Below, piece by piece: positions 19,501-28,000 of a stretch of 64,000 nt of DNA. The stretch comes from Nautilia sp. PV-1 (GTDB taxonomy: Bacteria; Campylobacterota; Campylobacteria; Campylobacterales; Nautiliaceae). The stretch spans positions 1,528,501 through 1,592,500 of the forward strand of contig NZ_CP026530.1 of assembly GCF_004006315.1 (NCBI RefSeq), in the 5' to 3' direction. Below the pieces are notes generated by a model. The model was not told where the DNA came from and did not search any database. It saw only the letters and a program-made list of their open reading frames with translations. A program made the position numbers and the translations under genes. The number at the start of each line of letters is the position of its first letter. Position 1 is the first letter of the stretch.

Positions 19501-22262
19501 GCCATCTCACCCGCCGCGCTGCTTTGAGCCCAGGTAGTAAAGAAACTCGTTTTTGTAATATCCAAAGCTGAATTAACTTTATCTGGAATATCCGATACAT
19601 CTGTCACATCGTCCCAGGAAATCTGATAAGGCATTTCAGTTTTTGCCGAAACTGCTATATTTCCTTTAGAATTAAGAGTTGCACCGTCGTCTACGTATGC
19701 ATTCACCGTATTATCCAAATTAGTTACGGCCACAGCTCCCGCAGCCGAATATACTGTTGTACTGTCCTCACTGCTTGGAACGGCCGCCATAGCAACGGTT
19801 TTAATTCCGCTTTCACCGTTATCGGATGTTAAATAATTATTTAAAGCCTCTATATCAGTATCTTGATTAATATTGACATTGGAATTTGCCGCTATATCCG
19901 CCGTAGTTGTTGAGGTATGATCAGAATAAGCAAAAGCCGCAGACAGTCCTAAAGGAGAAGACGTAGTGGTTGTGCCGTCACTTGATTCTTCAGTTGCCGG
20001 TATTTCTGATTCAAATGAAGGCATTTTATCAGACACCCAGTCTTGAATTTTTTCAGAAAGCCCGTCCTCAACATTAGAAACCACATCTCCAGCAGATGGA
20101 TTTTCAGCTCCGGCATATGCCGCTGTTTTTAAAACATCATTGTCTGTCTGTGCATTTATAATTAAATTATCTGCATTTATATTTCCTCCTACACTGGCCT
20201 GGGTAGTGGAATCAGAAGTGCCTATAGCTACACTTGCCCCTAACGAACTGTCCTCATTTGCCCCGTCATCGGCGGAAACATCCATAGATTTTTCCGTATA
20301 TGCGTTAACATTAAGCACACCTCCCGCATCAATATCGGCTCCGTCTTCGATTATTGCTTTAGAAGTAGTCGAAGAAGTTGCATAAGCCAAATTTACATTG
20401 ATTTTTGCACCGTCGCTGTCTTCAGCTTCTTCTGTATATGCTTCCACACTGTTATCTGAAACTGAACTGCTTTTTATGTTTATATCTCCGCTGCTTATTA
20501 TTGTTGCACCGTTTTGTATGATAGTTTCCGCATCCGCTGTTGTTTTACCGTAACCGACACTGACACCGCTTGCAGCTACCGAAACGGAAGCCGTAGAACT
20601 TGCGCTGCTTTGTATATTTACAGAACTTCCCTCTATATTGCTTCCGCTACCGATATTTATCGTAGCTTTTGACTGGGCTATACTCAATCCGACATTTACG
20701 AGCGGAGGAGTATCGTCAGCTGATGAAGTTAAAAAATCAAGAGCGTAATCAACTAAATCGTTTCCTGTTGTGAATTCATTTGCAGAACTTGAGCTGGCTG
20801 ATATATTAATATTTCCGCCTTTAATGGTAGCACCGTTTATATTAATGGAAGAAGTGGCTTCAAGTCCAACATCTCCGCTACTTCCTACCGCATTAAGAGT
20901 AATGTCCCCTGACGCATATCCGTTATCGGCAAAACTTAAAAGTTTACTGCCTGCTTCTAATATTATACTGTTGGCGTTAATTTCTATATTACCTGAACTA
21001 CCTTGTGATTCCGCATTTTCATAGTCATCCCCATCTATATCTCTTGTAGAAATAGTTACTCCACTATCTACTATGAAACTTCCATCGGTAGTCCAAACTG
21101 CATCTGCACCTACTTTTACTGTATCATCCGTAATTTCTATACCGTCTTCCGGATCAATATAAAACACTCCTCTTTTACCGTCAACGGCATATAATGAAAC
21201 TTCGCTCCCTCCAAAAATAACACTTTTATCCGCACTTATTTCCAAAAATCCGCCGTCACCGTTTAAAAGTCCCCCGTTAGCGATGTATGAAGCACCATGA
21301 TCGGAATATGTCAAATCATTAGAATAAATAAGTATATTACCGCCGTTTCCTACATCAGCGGCATTTGAAGAAAGTTTTGCCCCGTCAAAAACAAAAGCCT
21401 GTTTTTGTCCGTCGACTATAATACTTCCCGCACTTTTTCCGTCAACCGCATCTGTATTTATATTTGAACTTACCAATGCAGTGTTATCTGCTCCTACAAG
21501 TTCTATCTGATCGCCGTTTTTTACCATTTTTATAGCGTTTGAAGCGGTTCCGGTATTTATAATATTATTAATAATGTTATCAGCCGTTTCGGCAGGCAGT
21601 ATTATAGGAGAATCACTGCTTGTACTTTTATCATAAGTATAATTTATTAATCCGTTTGCATCAAAATGAATGTAAAAATTATCAGTAGCTCCTATTACCA
21701 CTTTACCTGATTTGGCTATAATAGCCCCTTCGCTGCTTACAAAAGGAGCTGCTAAAATCACAAATCCTTCGGGAGACACATTTATCATCCCTCTTTGTAT
21801 TATATATGAAGGAGCCAGATTTTTAATCTGTTCAAAATGATAATTTCCTTTTAAGAAATCCTCATCGCTAATATTAAGAGTAGTTGCCAAAAAACTGTTA
21901 GCGTTAACTACCGAATTAGCTCCGAAAAAGATTCCTGCAGGATTAACTAAGAACACATTTCCGTTCGCGCTTAAAGTTCCGAGAATTGAAGAAGGGTTAG
22001 CTAAAACAACCCTGTTTAACACAACTGCGTTTGAATTAGGCTGAACAAATTTTACCAGTTCGTTCGCACCGATATTAAAGCTGTTATAATTAATAATAGC
22101 TTTATCGGAAGCATTGATAACCATTTCATTTTGCGTTGTATTAATAGTAACGCTTCCGGAAGCAACACTTGCACCTGTAGGCAAAGCTATAGCCTGCATA
22201 GGCATAAACAATAAAGTAATACTGACCACAATTGATAGACGCTGTTTTTTATTTAGTAACAT
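10584..22262 (-). CDS. TpsA filamentous haemagglutinin-family exoprotein
   Basis: This 3892-residue protein is the secreted partner of a two-partner (type Vb) system. The signal peptide ends near residue 26 (MQAIA). It is followed by the conserved TPS domain (about 30-260), with NSNAVVLNRV at 76-85 and NPAGIFFG at 107-114, the hallmarks recognised by TpsB POTRA domains. The long middle consists of beta-helical repeats, many of the form AGSVSINxIxxxTxAYI, similar in style to the LktA-type filamentous adhesins of Fusobacterium. Near the C-terminus a 248-residue module is duplicated with an identical protein sequence. There is no C-terminal anchor, which is usual for TpsA. It starts 9 bases after tpsB with ribosome binding site AAGGA. 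A role in adhesion or aggregation is inferred. Confidence 0.92.
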   Translation of the reverse strand: MLLNKKQRLSIVVSITLLFMPMQAIALPTGASVASGSVTINTTQNEMVINASDKAIINYNSFNIGANELVKFVQPNSNAVVLNRVVLANPSSILGTLSANGNVFLVNPAGIFFGANSVVNANSFLATTLNISDEDFLKGNYHFEQIKNLAPSYIIQRGMINVSPEGFVILAAPFVSSEGAIIAKSGKVVIGATDNFYIHFDANGLINYTYDKSTSSDSPIILPAETADNIINNIINTGTASNAIKMVKNGDQIELVGADNTALVSSNINTDAVDGKSAGSIIVDGQKQAFVFDGAKLSSNAADVGNGGNILIYSNDLTYSDHGASYIANGGLLNGDGGFLEISADKSVIFGGSEVSLYAVDGKRGVFYIDPEDGIEITDDTVKVGADAVWTTDGSFIVDSGVTISTRDIDGDDYENAESQGSSGNIEINANSIILEAGSKLLSFADNGYASGDITLNAVGSSGDVGLEATSSININGATIKGGNINISASSSSANEFTTGNDLVDYALDFLTSSADDTPPLVNVGLSIAQSKATINIGSGSNIEGSSVNIQSSASSTASVSVAASGVSVGYGKTTADAETIIQNGATIISSGDINIKSSSVSDNSVEAYTEEAEDSDGAKINVNLAYATSSTTSKAIIEDGADIDAGGVLNVNAYTEKSMDVSADDGANEDSSLGASVAIGTSDSTTQASVGGNINADNLIINAQTDNDVLKTAAYAGAENPSAGDVVSNVEDGLSEKIQDWVSDKMPSFESEIPATEESSDGTTTTSSPLGLSAAFAYSDHTSTTTADIAANSNVNINQDTDIEALNNYLTSDNGESGIKTVAMAAVPSSEDSTTVYSAAGAVAVTNLDNTVNAYVDDGATLNSKGNIAVSAKTEMPYQISWDDVTDVSDIPDKVNSALDITKTSFFTTWAQSSAAGEMAGIAGSVNYFHMKNDTEAYLGENTQINQGQSDYGTLSVNALTNIETMNLAGVVGLTDSSGNGLGGSYLDIQYDDTTKAEIRDNSNILTKQLSVEANTNTKNISIAASGGNAEQYGIAGSVSYLKINNVTQANINNANLVVTGDSSTDGIDLLSSDYSKLFNVTGGVMLSTSVGIGASVSINEIDRDTEANLNGTGFDNTGVTNIGSLNSGEIDAVSLAGAVTTTFGTQKPQDSMAGQFGIGLSGSVSLNRINDTTTAAITGSNNQANQNNANDIDIAASNTSNIKSFAGAVSAVTAIKTSAGLAGAYSQNDLNNKTSASIDSSTIYAKTIKIDSSSKGEIDSYTASCSGSLSLGLSVSIAGSVSINNISNDITADITNGSDVTAGGSVSLSAEDSSTINTKAGGIAISGAGIGAAFSKNSISNDIYAYVSNSGITADSLNISSVESATINALSASLGIGAEGLAVSAAIVINDIADDIEAYINNNSKTVSANGDINILANDGSSIDTQAGQAAGSDGAAIGLSTLYNTISNEIDAFISNATVNNGGNIIISSVSDKSISAKAAGAAVSGSASAAGAVVINTIKDTMNSYISYSSVVAENSISILSEEKNVLTAMSGILSVGVALGADGSIVTNIIENTIKSYIFSSSVKADGNAAVETLKSDLSGDTENINGIDILASASEKIESDVANLSGSGSTSVAASVSVNLLRDSIDSYIDSSNINSDNDNANALQQVRVRAVSYNDIKSNIGGLAIGGDAGIGASSDTSMLQNTLNAYIQNSNVYAKKAVNVNAQSLEYLNSVVVSGGFSGGASLAGSAAVINVDNHVNAYILNSNVNSEGDLGVSASDTTKLGTLNNETKQGILAGGTGIGLVAGVGGSVVVTSVTQNTNAYAQDSILNAKGIMSILADNYADTITFAATGSVGAFAGAAGSVTINTIDSTAKAYTYASGANKMLINQDDNYKTSVQDVKIQSKNHSSIDSSPGAGSDGAVGVSGSIDVATIHNTSSAKLGDYTLLNAGRDFLISAEAYKSVTSEVSTLSGSLAEGVSGSVSIANINTNINDDALDASKDTKDKTDTLISKSDVGDQIGDSDTATSAKSEIDAETTSLNVDNAFDPDYVPNETTQAAIGDNSVLNVGGATSVETSDTTSLDLISGGISVSGVLGIGGAVSIANVGADTKAYIGKNVNINTGSLNINSNLILNKNSIKSYAGAAGSVGLGAAVSEFNVNYTNEAYTDSGSVLTISKGDFNIAASSDLSSNSVTAYGAAIGAAAAGIVKAEFIQKGSTTAIVKSSKVDTTGNINISASDNEYNSSSLAQAAAGGILSGTGSFSDIELTPTLIAGFGDGVISTSSGDTSILSSSIATLSSEADGVDVSLGGLTVGLSKAVATWTPTLTSTVGSDNNIKANNFYMKAFENTDDNGNYFTDNTIDAKAFSAVGESLVGGTGSLSEATRNANILSVTGDNTQISTNGDIYINSKAFGKTQATSNGFMYSALAAGATEAVSTSNANVGSVIGDDNVLNAGRDISINAYAGNEALSNTLGGTGGLLTTTGTIATTNINANIYTNIEAGASLLAGENIGLNALSYVNAHAVASIVTGSAVTYNQTETNVNVNQNVEVNVKENAELKAKTINILAEVTSFEANSHATSETVAADSNSEAYANVDATSNTNININSGATLNAAYKISVISKQDKDNIFLSKTDSNATIDAGVTGSLRAYTDNEMHVNSNANFESGSKLITTDLYVQTYAPEKDADTYVNVADTTSHTVVTWVLTQTKKLVDVVSNIPIIGWIVKKVWKVVDEWVPQFTNSTQVSKMSGDYYGSSVISMNSEIYQESSVSQALNIAADGTITAQGGDISAQTDGDNIVVNDLINHDKGLIELNSNGQITGTSDIYIQNVYPDVTINNYSNKNLELNNINVESDNANEPNLQMSYVPSEDVVPFIPVYHSMSVDHSVNINNYGSGDVVFNGVVSNYGGETSVYNSYGNIYSNSGALLLSKNININAVKGSIGSSENPVEIELQKSDSDNPSITTNSFYDTYLGLKLSELTDVPLNEDYVIDGLDLSNIKTEGDLFLTLNPGATYYKYYTYSTDPDTGEQISTENILQTAAESKYYIDNITANGNININAEKGVSLVLDGTMQSGVTDQTVNIYSDIDPYSEDARYIASSDDSTVYLKDIVQPGGAVNINLNDATFEGSGKVSYVNGNTHITVNNFTSKNVNLQEINTNSNPDNGLYINGVKQQSYSNIELNGMGYDSGSVVVNSNNGGEVQLNGNIDNQSGTTEINGNNGVYNLGTNLIDSKNIILTMLNDTPIGTQENPIYTNGVVKATTGNNIYLFAPTLLSIDSLTGKDLYLVSNGDIQGDDASSMNIAGDNVMLQAAGSIQSVLNEAIKISADVVAAVSSNGNINLHNSKDTVVGAVGTLSGLQASGDITFSTDGTFTQAKGSNIVSDNGNVALNSAGNMNIDYVQSPKEISLESQNGAITQDGDEDVDIVGDSLLAKAANGIGDDGVNEKYLDTDVNYIDAYNSAANNIDIRNDKSITASDIDGDGYALYNKNGDINILTDGAFTQQSATKISGQDVTINAKDDILLSDLQSKNAYITTLNGAISGDDASSMNIAGDNVMLQAAGSIQSVLNEAIKISADVVAAVSSNGNINLHNSKDTVVGAVGTLSGLQASGDITFSTDGTFTQAKGSNIVSDNGNVALNSAGNMNIDYVQSPKEISLESQNGAITQDGDEDVDIVGDSLLAKAANGIGDDGVNEKYLDTDVNYIDAYNSAANNIDIRNDKSITASDIDGDGYALYNKNGDINILTDGAFTQQSGSEILGANTYIDAKDDVLVSYIETKNAYITSEDGNIFPNEKLPYNIVASNDVLLTALNGIIGAPDTPLNVLSGGEVNVAALESKNLLSAYLISNLLPSDSFINLDLIVFNNRVISGTLIDMYNSTLFSVYHKLQNTTNPNADVKQKKENIINTEGKI
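11059..11691 (-). repeat. Internal duplication in tpsA, copy A (C-terminal)
   Basis: This 633-bp segment is repeated at 11803-12435, offset by 744 bp (248 codons). By eye I found only about four mismatches, all silent, so the two encoded segments are the same. The flanking 111 bases of each module are homologous but clearly diverged. Confidence 0.9.
11803..12435 (-). repeat. Internal duplication in tpsA, copy B
   Basis: Partner of the 633-bp segment at 11059-11691. The module begins with DDASSMNIAG and ends near AFTQQS in the protein. The difference between near-identical cores and diverged linkers suggests gene conversion on an older tandem duplication. Confidence 0.9.
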
Positions 22263-22271
22263 ATTAATTCC

Positions 22272-23813
22272 TTACCATAATTTCGCATTGAAAATCATGT
22301 AAACGCTTTTATTATCGCTGTTAACATCATAAGAAGAATGTATCGGATAACCTACTCCGATTCTGCAGGAATATCTTTTCTTTATACTTATAATAATTTC
22401 GCCTCCCCCTCCCGTTAAAACAAGAGATTTCTCTTCTCCAGGAATCGGGTCGTTTACATATGCTCCTGCATTATCTATAAAAAAACCTATCTGCACACCG
22501 TTTTTAAAATATTTGTTTTTAATTTCAGGATGATAGAACCATTCGATGGAGGTACTGTATCCGTAATCCCCGAGTTTAACGGATGGATTGTAACCTCTGA
22601 CGCTGTTCATACCGCCTATAGAAAACATTTCCGATAAAGGAAGCCTGTAATTAGAATACTGCATATTCAAAACAAACAAAAAACTGTTTTTCAGATTAAG
22701 ATAAAAGTTATAAGAGGAATTAAGATTATATTTGAAAAAATTTCTGTCCTCTTCAAATCTGCTTCCGACCGCGTCATCTCCGTCCCAGCCTCTGGATACG
22801 GATAAAACCGCATTTATTTCACTAAAAATTTTACTGTGTTTTAAAGAAGCGGATAATGTAAGAATTTTTATATCGTCTTTTGAAGAAACACTGCCTAAAA
22901 GATAACTTTTTGATTCTTTTTTATTGAAATTAAGCATCATGTTTACTTTGTCAACAACGGTATAAAGCATAGGCTGCGTAATGCCTAATGTTGCAATTTT
23001 AGTATCCCCTTTTATGTCCAAAACTGCAAATGTGCCTGTTACTACATAATTGGCGTATAAATATGTCATATTTATTCTTGTGTGATATCTGCCAAAAGGT
23101 TTTGTAGTATATGTGGTTTTATATAATTTAGTACTCCAGTTGTTTAAACCAAGCGTAGTATGAAAATTAACTAAATCGCCGTCCGAAAACAGATTACCGT
23201 ATAAAATATCCGCTGAAATTCTGTCTTTTGAAGTGCTGCTTGAACCAAGATTGTCATATGAAACACTTCCGTGAAACGGCCTTGAATCGTTTACGTCCAA
23301 ATTTACTTTTGTTTCTCCGAATTTTTTACCTTTTTTTAAATAAGCTTTAACTTGCAGATCCTGATTTTCGTTAAGAAGCAATAATGACTTCATAAAAGTT
23401 TTATAATCTAAATAATCACCCTTTTTCATATTTAAATTACTTTTTATAAATTTTTTAGAATAATATTTGTTTCCGTATACTGAAATACTGCCTATTTTTG
23501 CTTTAATTATTTCAATAACCAAAACATGGTTTTTGATTTTTTGAGGAGGCAGAAGCACTTTTGTAAATACTTCTCCGTTTTTTTTAAACAGTTTGTTCAA
23601 TTTTTCTTTTAATTCTTCTATCTGTTTTAATGTTAGTTTACGGTTTTCATATTTTGACAAAAGAGGTTTTGCCAATATTAAATCCTGTTTACTGACATCG
23701 CCTTTTAATATGATTTTTTGAATAAAGACAGTAGATGAAGCCAATAAAAAAATTACACTTATATTTAATACTAAGAATAATTTTAACAACAAGTTATTAT
23801 TTTTACTTTGCAT
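22272..23813 (-). CDS. TpsB outer-membrane transporter (ShlB/FhaC family)
   Basis: This Omp85-superfamily pore exports the adjacent TpsA across the outer membrane. Of 513 residues, 1-27 form a signal peptide. Two POTRA domains follow (about 28-105 and 106-175; the second contains the ISVYGNKYYS strand), and the rest is a 16-strand-type barrel. The conserved VRGY motif of barrel strand/loop 6 (GMNSVRGYNPS) is present, and the chain ends in an aromatic residue (KLW), as needed for BAM insertion. It is the first gene of the tpsB-tpsA pair, with a 9-base gap. The ATG lies next to a 112-base regulatory gap shared with the divergent AraC-type gene. Confidence 0.92.
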   Translation of the reverse strand: MQSKNNNLLLKLFLVLNISVIFLLASSTVFIQKIILKGDVSKQDLILAKPLLSKYENRKLTLKQIEELKEKLNKLFKKNGEVFTKVLLPPQKIKNHVLVIEIIKAKIGSISVYGNKYYSKKFIKSNLNMKKGDYLDYKTFMKSLLLLNENQDLQVKAYLKKGKKFGETKVNLDVNDSRPFHGSVSYDNLGSSSTSKDRISADILYGNLFSDGDLVNFHTTLGLNNWSTKLYKTTYTTKPFGRYHTRINMTYLYANYVVTGTFAVLDIKGDTKIATLGITQPMLYTVVDKVNMMLNFNKKESKSYLLGSVSSKDDIKILTLSASLKHSKIFSEINAVLSVSRGWDGDDAVGSRFEEDRNFFKYNLNSSYNFYLNLKNSFLFVLNMQYSNYRLPLSEMFSIGGMNSVRGYNPSVKLGDYGYSTSIEWFYHPEIKNKYFKNGVQIGFFIDNAGAYVNDPIPGEEKSLVLTGGGGEIIISIKKRYSCRIGVGYPIHSSYDVNSDNKSVYMIFNAKLW

Positions 23814-23821
23814 ATCTGTAT

Positions 23822-23859
23822 CTTTTGTATACGTTTATGTTATTATTGTATATCAAAAG
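23822..23859. promoter_or_regulatory. Inverted repeat in the tpsB/araC-type divergent region
   Basis: CTTTTGTATAC (23822-23832) faces GTATATCAAAAG (23848-23859) across a 15-base centre; the arms match except for one inserted base. It sits 9-46 bases upstream of tpsB, where it could be a regulator site or a 5'-leader hairpin. Confidence 0.45.
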
Positions 23860-23872
23860 AAAAATTAAAGGA

Positions 23873-23888
23873 ATGACATTTGAGTTCA
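23873..23888 (-). promoter_or_regulatory. Candidate operator, copy 1 (between tpsB and AraC-type regulator)
   Basis: The minus strand reads TGAACTCAAATGTCAT, 60 bases upstream of the tpsB ATG and 37 bases upstream of the divergent regulator. It is a near match to 10493-10508. The TGTCAT core is of the TGnC kind common in AraC-family sites. Confidence 0.5.
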
Positions 23889-23925
23889 TTTTCGTTTAAT
23901 AAAACTAAATCAATAAGAAAAAGTC

Positions 23926-24981
23926 ATGAATTTTAGTTATTTTGCAAAAAAAGATGCCAATTTTTTATTTAAAAACTTCACATTATCAGCACTGTTTTAT
24001 AATTTTTTAATAGAGCTTCTGCCCACTATTAATATAGATAAAAAAGAACTTGAAAAATTCACTAATTTTAAAATAGAACCTATATCAGACAACGAAAGAG
24101 TATCCATTATTAAAGCTTATAAACTATGGAAAGGAATTGAAAAGTTATCCGGCCGCAGTGACATCGGTCTTGTTATTGCTGATTATTTTACTTTGTCAAA
24201 AGCTGGTTTAATCGGTAAAGTTTTTATCCATACATCCAATTTAAGAGAATCAGTTGATATTATGAAAAGATATTTATCATTAATTATCAACAATATTAAT
24301 ACAAAATATGTAGAAATCGGCGATACGGTTATATTTTATTTTGACATAATACCTAGATTTATAATTCCTCTCAGCGTATGCGAATGCTATGCGAAAATAT
24401 GCTATAACTGGATCAGACAGTATACCGGCTTAGAAGTACTGCCAATTAAAGAGATAAATTTTTACGGAAAAAAGCCTAAACATATTGAATTTTATAAACA
24501 AACTTTTCCGAATGTTAAAGTGTCTTTCAATCAGTACACAAATTATATTATTTTGGATAAAAGTATTTTTTACATACCTAATTTCAGAGAAAAATATCCT
24601 CCTTATAAATTTATGCTAAAACATATTCAACAAATGAAAAAAGAACTTTTTACCAGATCATCATACACCCAGAAAATAATAAACGAAATCATCATAACGA
24701 TGCCGGAAGGAAACAATCACGCCGAAATTATTTCAAAAAGGCTTAATATCAGCCCCAGCACACTGAAAAGACATTTAAAAAAAGAAAACACAACTTTTAA
24801 AAAACTTACCGAACTAATAAGAAAAAAACTTTCTTTTTATATGTTACAGGACAAAAATTTATCATATGAGGAAATATCTTATCTTTTAGGCTATTCCGAA
24901 TACAGCCCTTTTTTCCGGGCATTTAAAAAATGGTATAACATGACTCCTTCAAATTTTAGAGCTTCTAAAGCCGGTATATAA
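23926..24981 (+). CDS. AraC-family transcriptional regulator
   Basis: This 351-residue DNA-binding regulator has an N-terminal ligand-sensing domain of the arabinose-binding/OruR-like type (about 20-205) and a C-terminal double helix-turn-helix (about 255-350). The first HTH is seen at AEIISKRLNISPSTLKRHLK. The second carries the family signature YEEISYLLGYSEYSPFFRAF, followed by KKWYNMTPSNFR. It is divergent from tpsB and shares the 112-base gap. Given its position it probably controls tpsBA and perhaps the autotransporter gene, through the shared 16-base motif; that is inference. The ligand is unknown. Confidence 0.88.
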   Translation: MNFSYFAKKDANFLFKNFTLSALFYNFLIELLPTINIDKKELEKFTNFKIEPISDNERVSIIKAYKLWKGIEKLSGRSDIGLVIADYFTLSKAGLIGKVFIHTSNLRESVDIMKRYLSLIINNINTKYVEIGDTVIFYFDIIPRFIIPLSVCECYAKICYNWIRQYTGLEVLPIKEINFYGKKPKHIEFYKQTFPNVKVSFNQYTNYIILDKSIFYIPNFREKYPPYKFMLKHIQQMKKELFTRSSYTQKIINEIIITMPEGNNHAEIISKRLNISPSTLKRHLKKENTTFKKLTELIRKKLSFYMLQDKNLSYEEISYLLGYSEYSPFFRAFKKWYNMTPSNFRASKAGI

Positions 24982-25005
24982 TCATTAACACCCCCTAAAT
25001 TATGT

Positions 25006-25011
25006 TATAAT
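25006..25011 (+). promoter_or_regulatory. Candidate -10 box for gltB
   Basis: TATAAT, 46 bases upstream of the gltB ATG and preceded by TATGT, which resembles an extended -10. The ribosome binding site AAGGA is at 25046-25050. Confidence 0.5.
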
Positions 25012-25056
25012 TAGCAAATTATAAAATCGGATTAATAACCTCTTAAAGGAATATAT

Positions 25057-28000
25057 ATGTCAAAAATGTTAGAATTTAAAGATAACTGCGGTTTTGGTGT
25101 TATTGCACATATTAAAGGAAAAGCAACACACAAAATGGTAAATCAAGCACTCGAAGCGCTTGAGAGAATGATGCACAGAGGAGCTATTGCGGCTGACGGT
25201 AAATCGGGAGACGGTAGCGGTCTTTTGTTTTCACTTCCAAAAGAATTTTTCAGAAAAATAGCTCACACACAGGGAGTTGACCTGCCTGACACATTTGGAA
25301 TAGGCGTTATTTTTTTAAAAAACGAAAATCAAAAAACCACTATTGAAGAGTTTTGTGAAAAAAACGATTTAAAAGTCGCGTTATGGAGAGAAGTCCCTGT
25401 AAATACAGAAGCTCTCGGGGAACTGGCACTTAAAACACTTCCAAAAATTTATCATGCGTTTATCGTTCCTAATTCAATTATAGCTATAAAAAGATTTGAA
25501 GAACTTTTATATTTAACAAGAAAAGAAATAGAAAACTTCATTGAAGACAAAGATTTTTATATTCCTACTTTCTCAAGCAAAAAAATAGCCTACAAAGGGC
25601 TATTGATGCCAAATCATATTAAAGAGTTCTATCCTGATTTGGCGGATAAGGATTTTAAAATTTCTTTCGCGCTGTTCCATCAAAGATTCTCTACAAACAC
25701 GCTTCCTGAATGGAGACTCGCACAGCCTTTCAGATTTATCGCCCATAACGGTGAGATTAACTCTATCCAGGCAAACAGAATAAACGCTCTAATCAAAAGC
25801 GAATCAATTAAATCTGAAGTATTTTCAAAAGAAGAGCTTGAAAGACTCCTTCCAATCGTAAGATTTGATGAAAGTGACTCAAGCTCGCTTGATCGTATGG
25901 TTGAATTTTTAATTATGAACGGAATGGACTTCTTTAAAACCATAAGAGCGCTTATTCCTATGCCTTGGCAAAACGCCCCTTATCTTGACAGTGAGCTTAA
26001 AGCATTTTATGAATATTTCTCAACCCGTTTTGAAGCATGGGACGGTCCGGCTGCGGTAAGTATTACGGATGGAAGATATATAGGAGTAGTACTCGACAGA
26101 AACGGGCTTAGACCTGCAAAATACGTAATCACAAAAGACGACACCATCCTTATCGCCAGTGAATACGGCGTAATCGACTTCCCTGAAGAAGACATTGTTC
26201 AAAGAGGCAAACTCCAATCAGGCCAGATGATAGGCGTTGATACGAAATTCGGCGTAGTTCTGAAAAATAAAGATATCGACGAATATCTCAAATCCAGCAA
26301 CCCTTATACAAAATGGCTGAATGAAAACATGATATATCTTCAGGAATATATTGAAAATCCGTATGCAATAGATGAACAGATTGAACTTAGCGAGCTGATC
26401 TACAAACAAAGATATGCGGGAATATCAAAAGAGGTTATTAATTTAGTTATCAAGCCTATGATGGAAGACGGAAAAGAACCGACAGGGAGTATGGGCGACG
26501 ATACTCCGCTTGCGTGCTTTAGCGATTATCCTTTTAGAAGTTTCAACGACTTCTTCAGACAAAAATTCGCTCAGGTTACAAACCCTCCTATCGACTCACT
26601 TAGAGAAAAAATAGTTATGTCTTTAAATACGGGATTCGGTGAAATTCACAATATTTTAGACGAAGCTCCTGAACACGCCAAAAGAATCAAAACAACTTCA
26701 CCTATTCTTACACAGACTAAACTAAGCGTTCTTAAAAGCTTCGGTGATGAAACTTCTCCGAGATTTGAGAGTGATTACAAAAACGCTACATATTCAACGG
26801 CGTTCAAAAGTGATCTTAAAAAATCGCTTGAAGAGCTGACTGACAAAATCGTAGAAGATGTTAAAAACGGTGTAAGAATTATATTCCTTGACGACAGCGG
26901 CATTGATAAAGATCATAAAACAATGCCTATGGCAATGGTAATCGGAAGACTTCACAAGAAACTTCTTGATGCAAAACTCAGACACCTTACAAGCATTGTA
27001 GCCCTTACAAGCGAGGTTACAAATCCTCACGACGCGGCTGTAATGATAGCATACGGTGCAACTGCGATATATCCTTATCTTTTATTCAAAACAGTTTGCA
27101 AACTGTGCGATGAAAAAGGCCTAAACAGAGACGACGCGCTCTTTAACGTTCACAGCGCACTTAACAAAGGTATTTTAAAAATTATGTCAAAAATGGGTAT
27201 TTCTACAATTGCAAGCTACAGAAACTCGGCTCTTTTTGACATTATAGGCCTAAGTAACGAAGTACAAGAAGAGTGCTTTATAGGAAGTAAAACACTGCTT
27301 CCGGGACTTACTTACAAAGACATTGAAGAAAGACTCACTATCAGACATCAAAAAGCGTTTGAAGAAGAAAAACTCCTTCCTGGAGGAATCATTAAACAGA
27401 GAAAAGGCGAAGAATACCACGAAATAACGCCTCAGGTTACAAGAGCATTCCTTAAAGCTATCAAATCAGGCGAAAAAGCGGATTATGAAGAGTTCAAAAA
27501 CCTTGTAGAAAACAGACGTCCTACTTACATAAGGGATTTCCTTGATATCAAAAGCGACAGAGAGCCTATCTCAATAGATAAAGTTGAGCCTCGAGAAAAT
27601 ATTATCAAAAGATTCATAGGTGCGGCTATGAGTATCGGTGCGCTAAGCCCTGAAGCGCATGAAATATTAGCAGAAGCTATGAACAGCCTGGGTGCCAGAA
27701 CAAACTCAGGTGAAGGCGGGGAAGACAAAAGAAGAAACGGCACAATTAAACAGAGCAAAATCAGACAGGTGGCTTCGGGTAGATTTGGTGTAACTCCTGA
27801 ATACCTTGTAAACGCGGAAGAGATCCAGATTAAAGTTGCTCAGGGTGCAAAACCGGGCGAAGGCGGACAGCTTCCTGGATTTAAAGTTACGACTTACATC
27901 GCTAAACTCAGACACACAACACCAGGAAAAACGCTTATTTCACCACCTCCTCACCACGATATATATTCAATCGAGGATCTGGCACAGCTTATATTCGACC

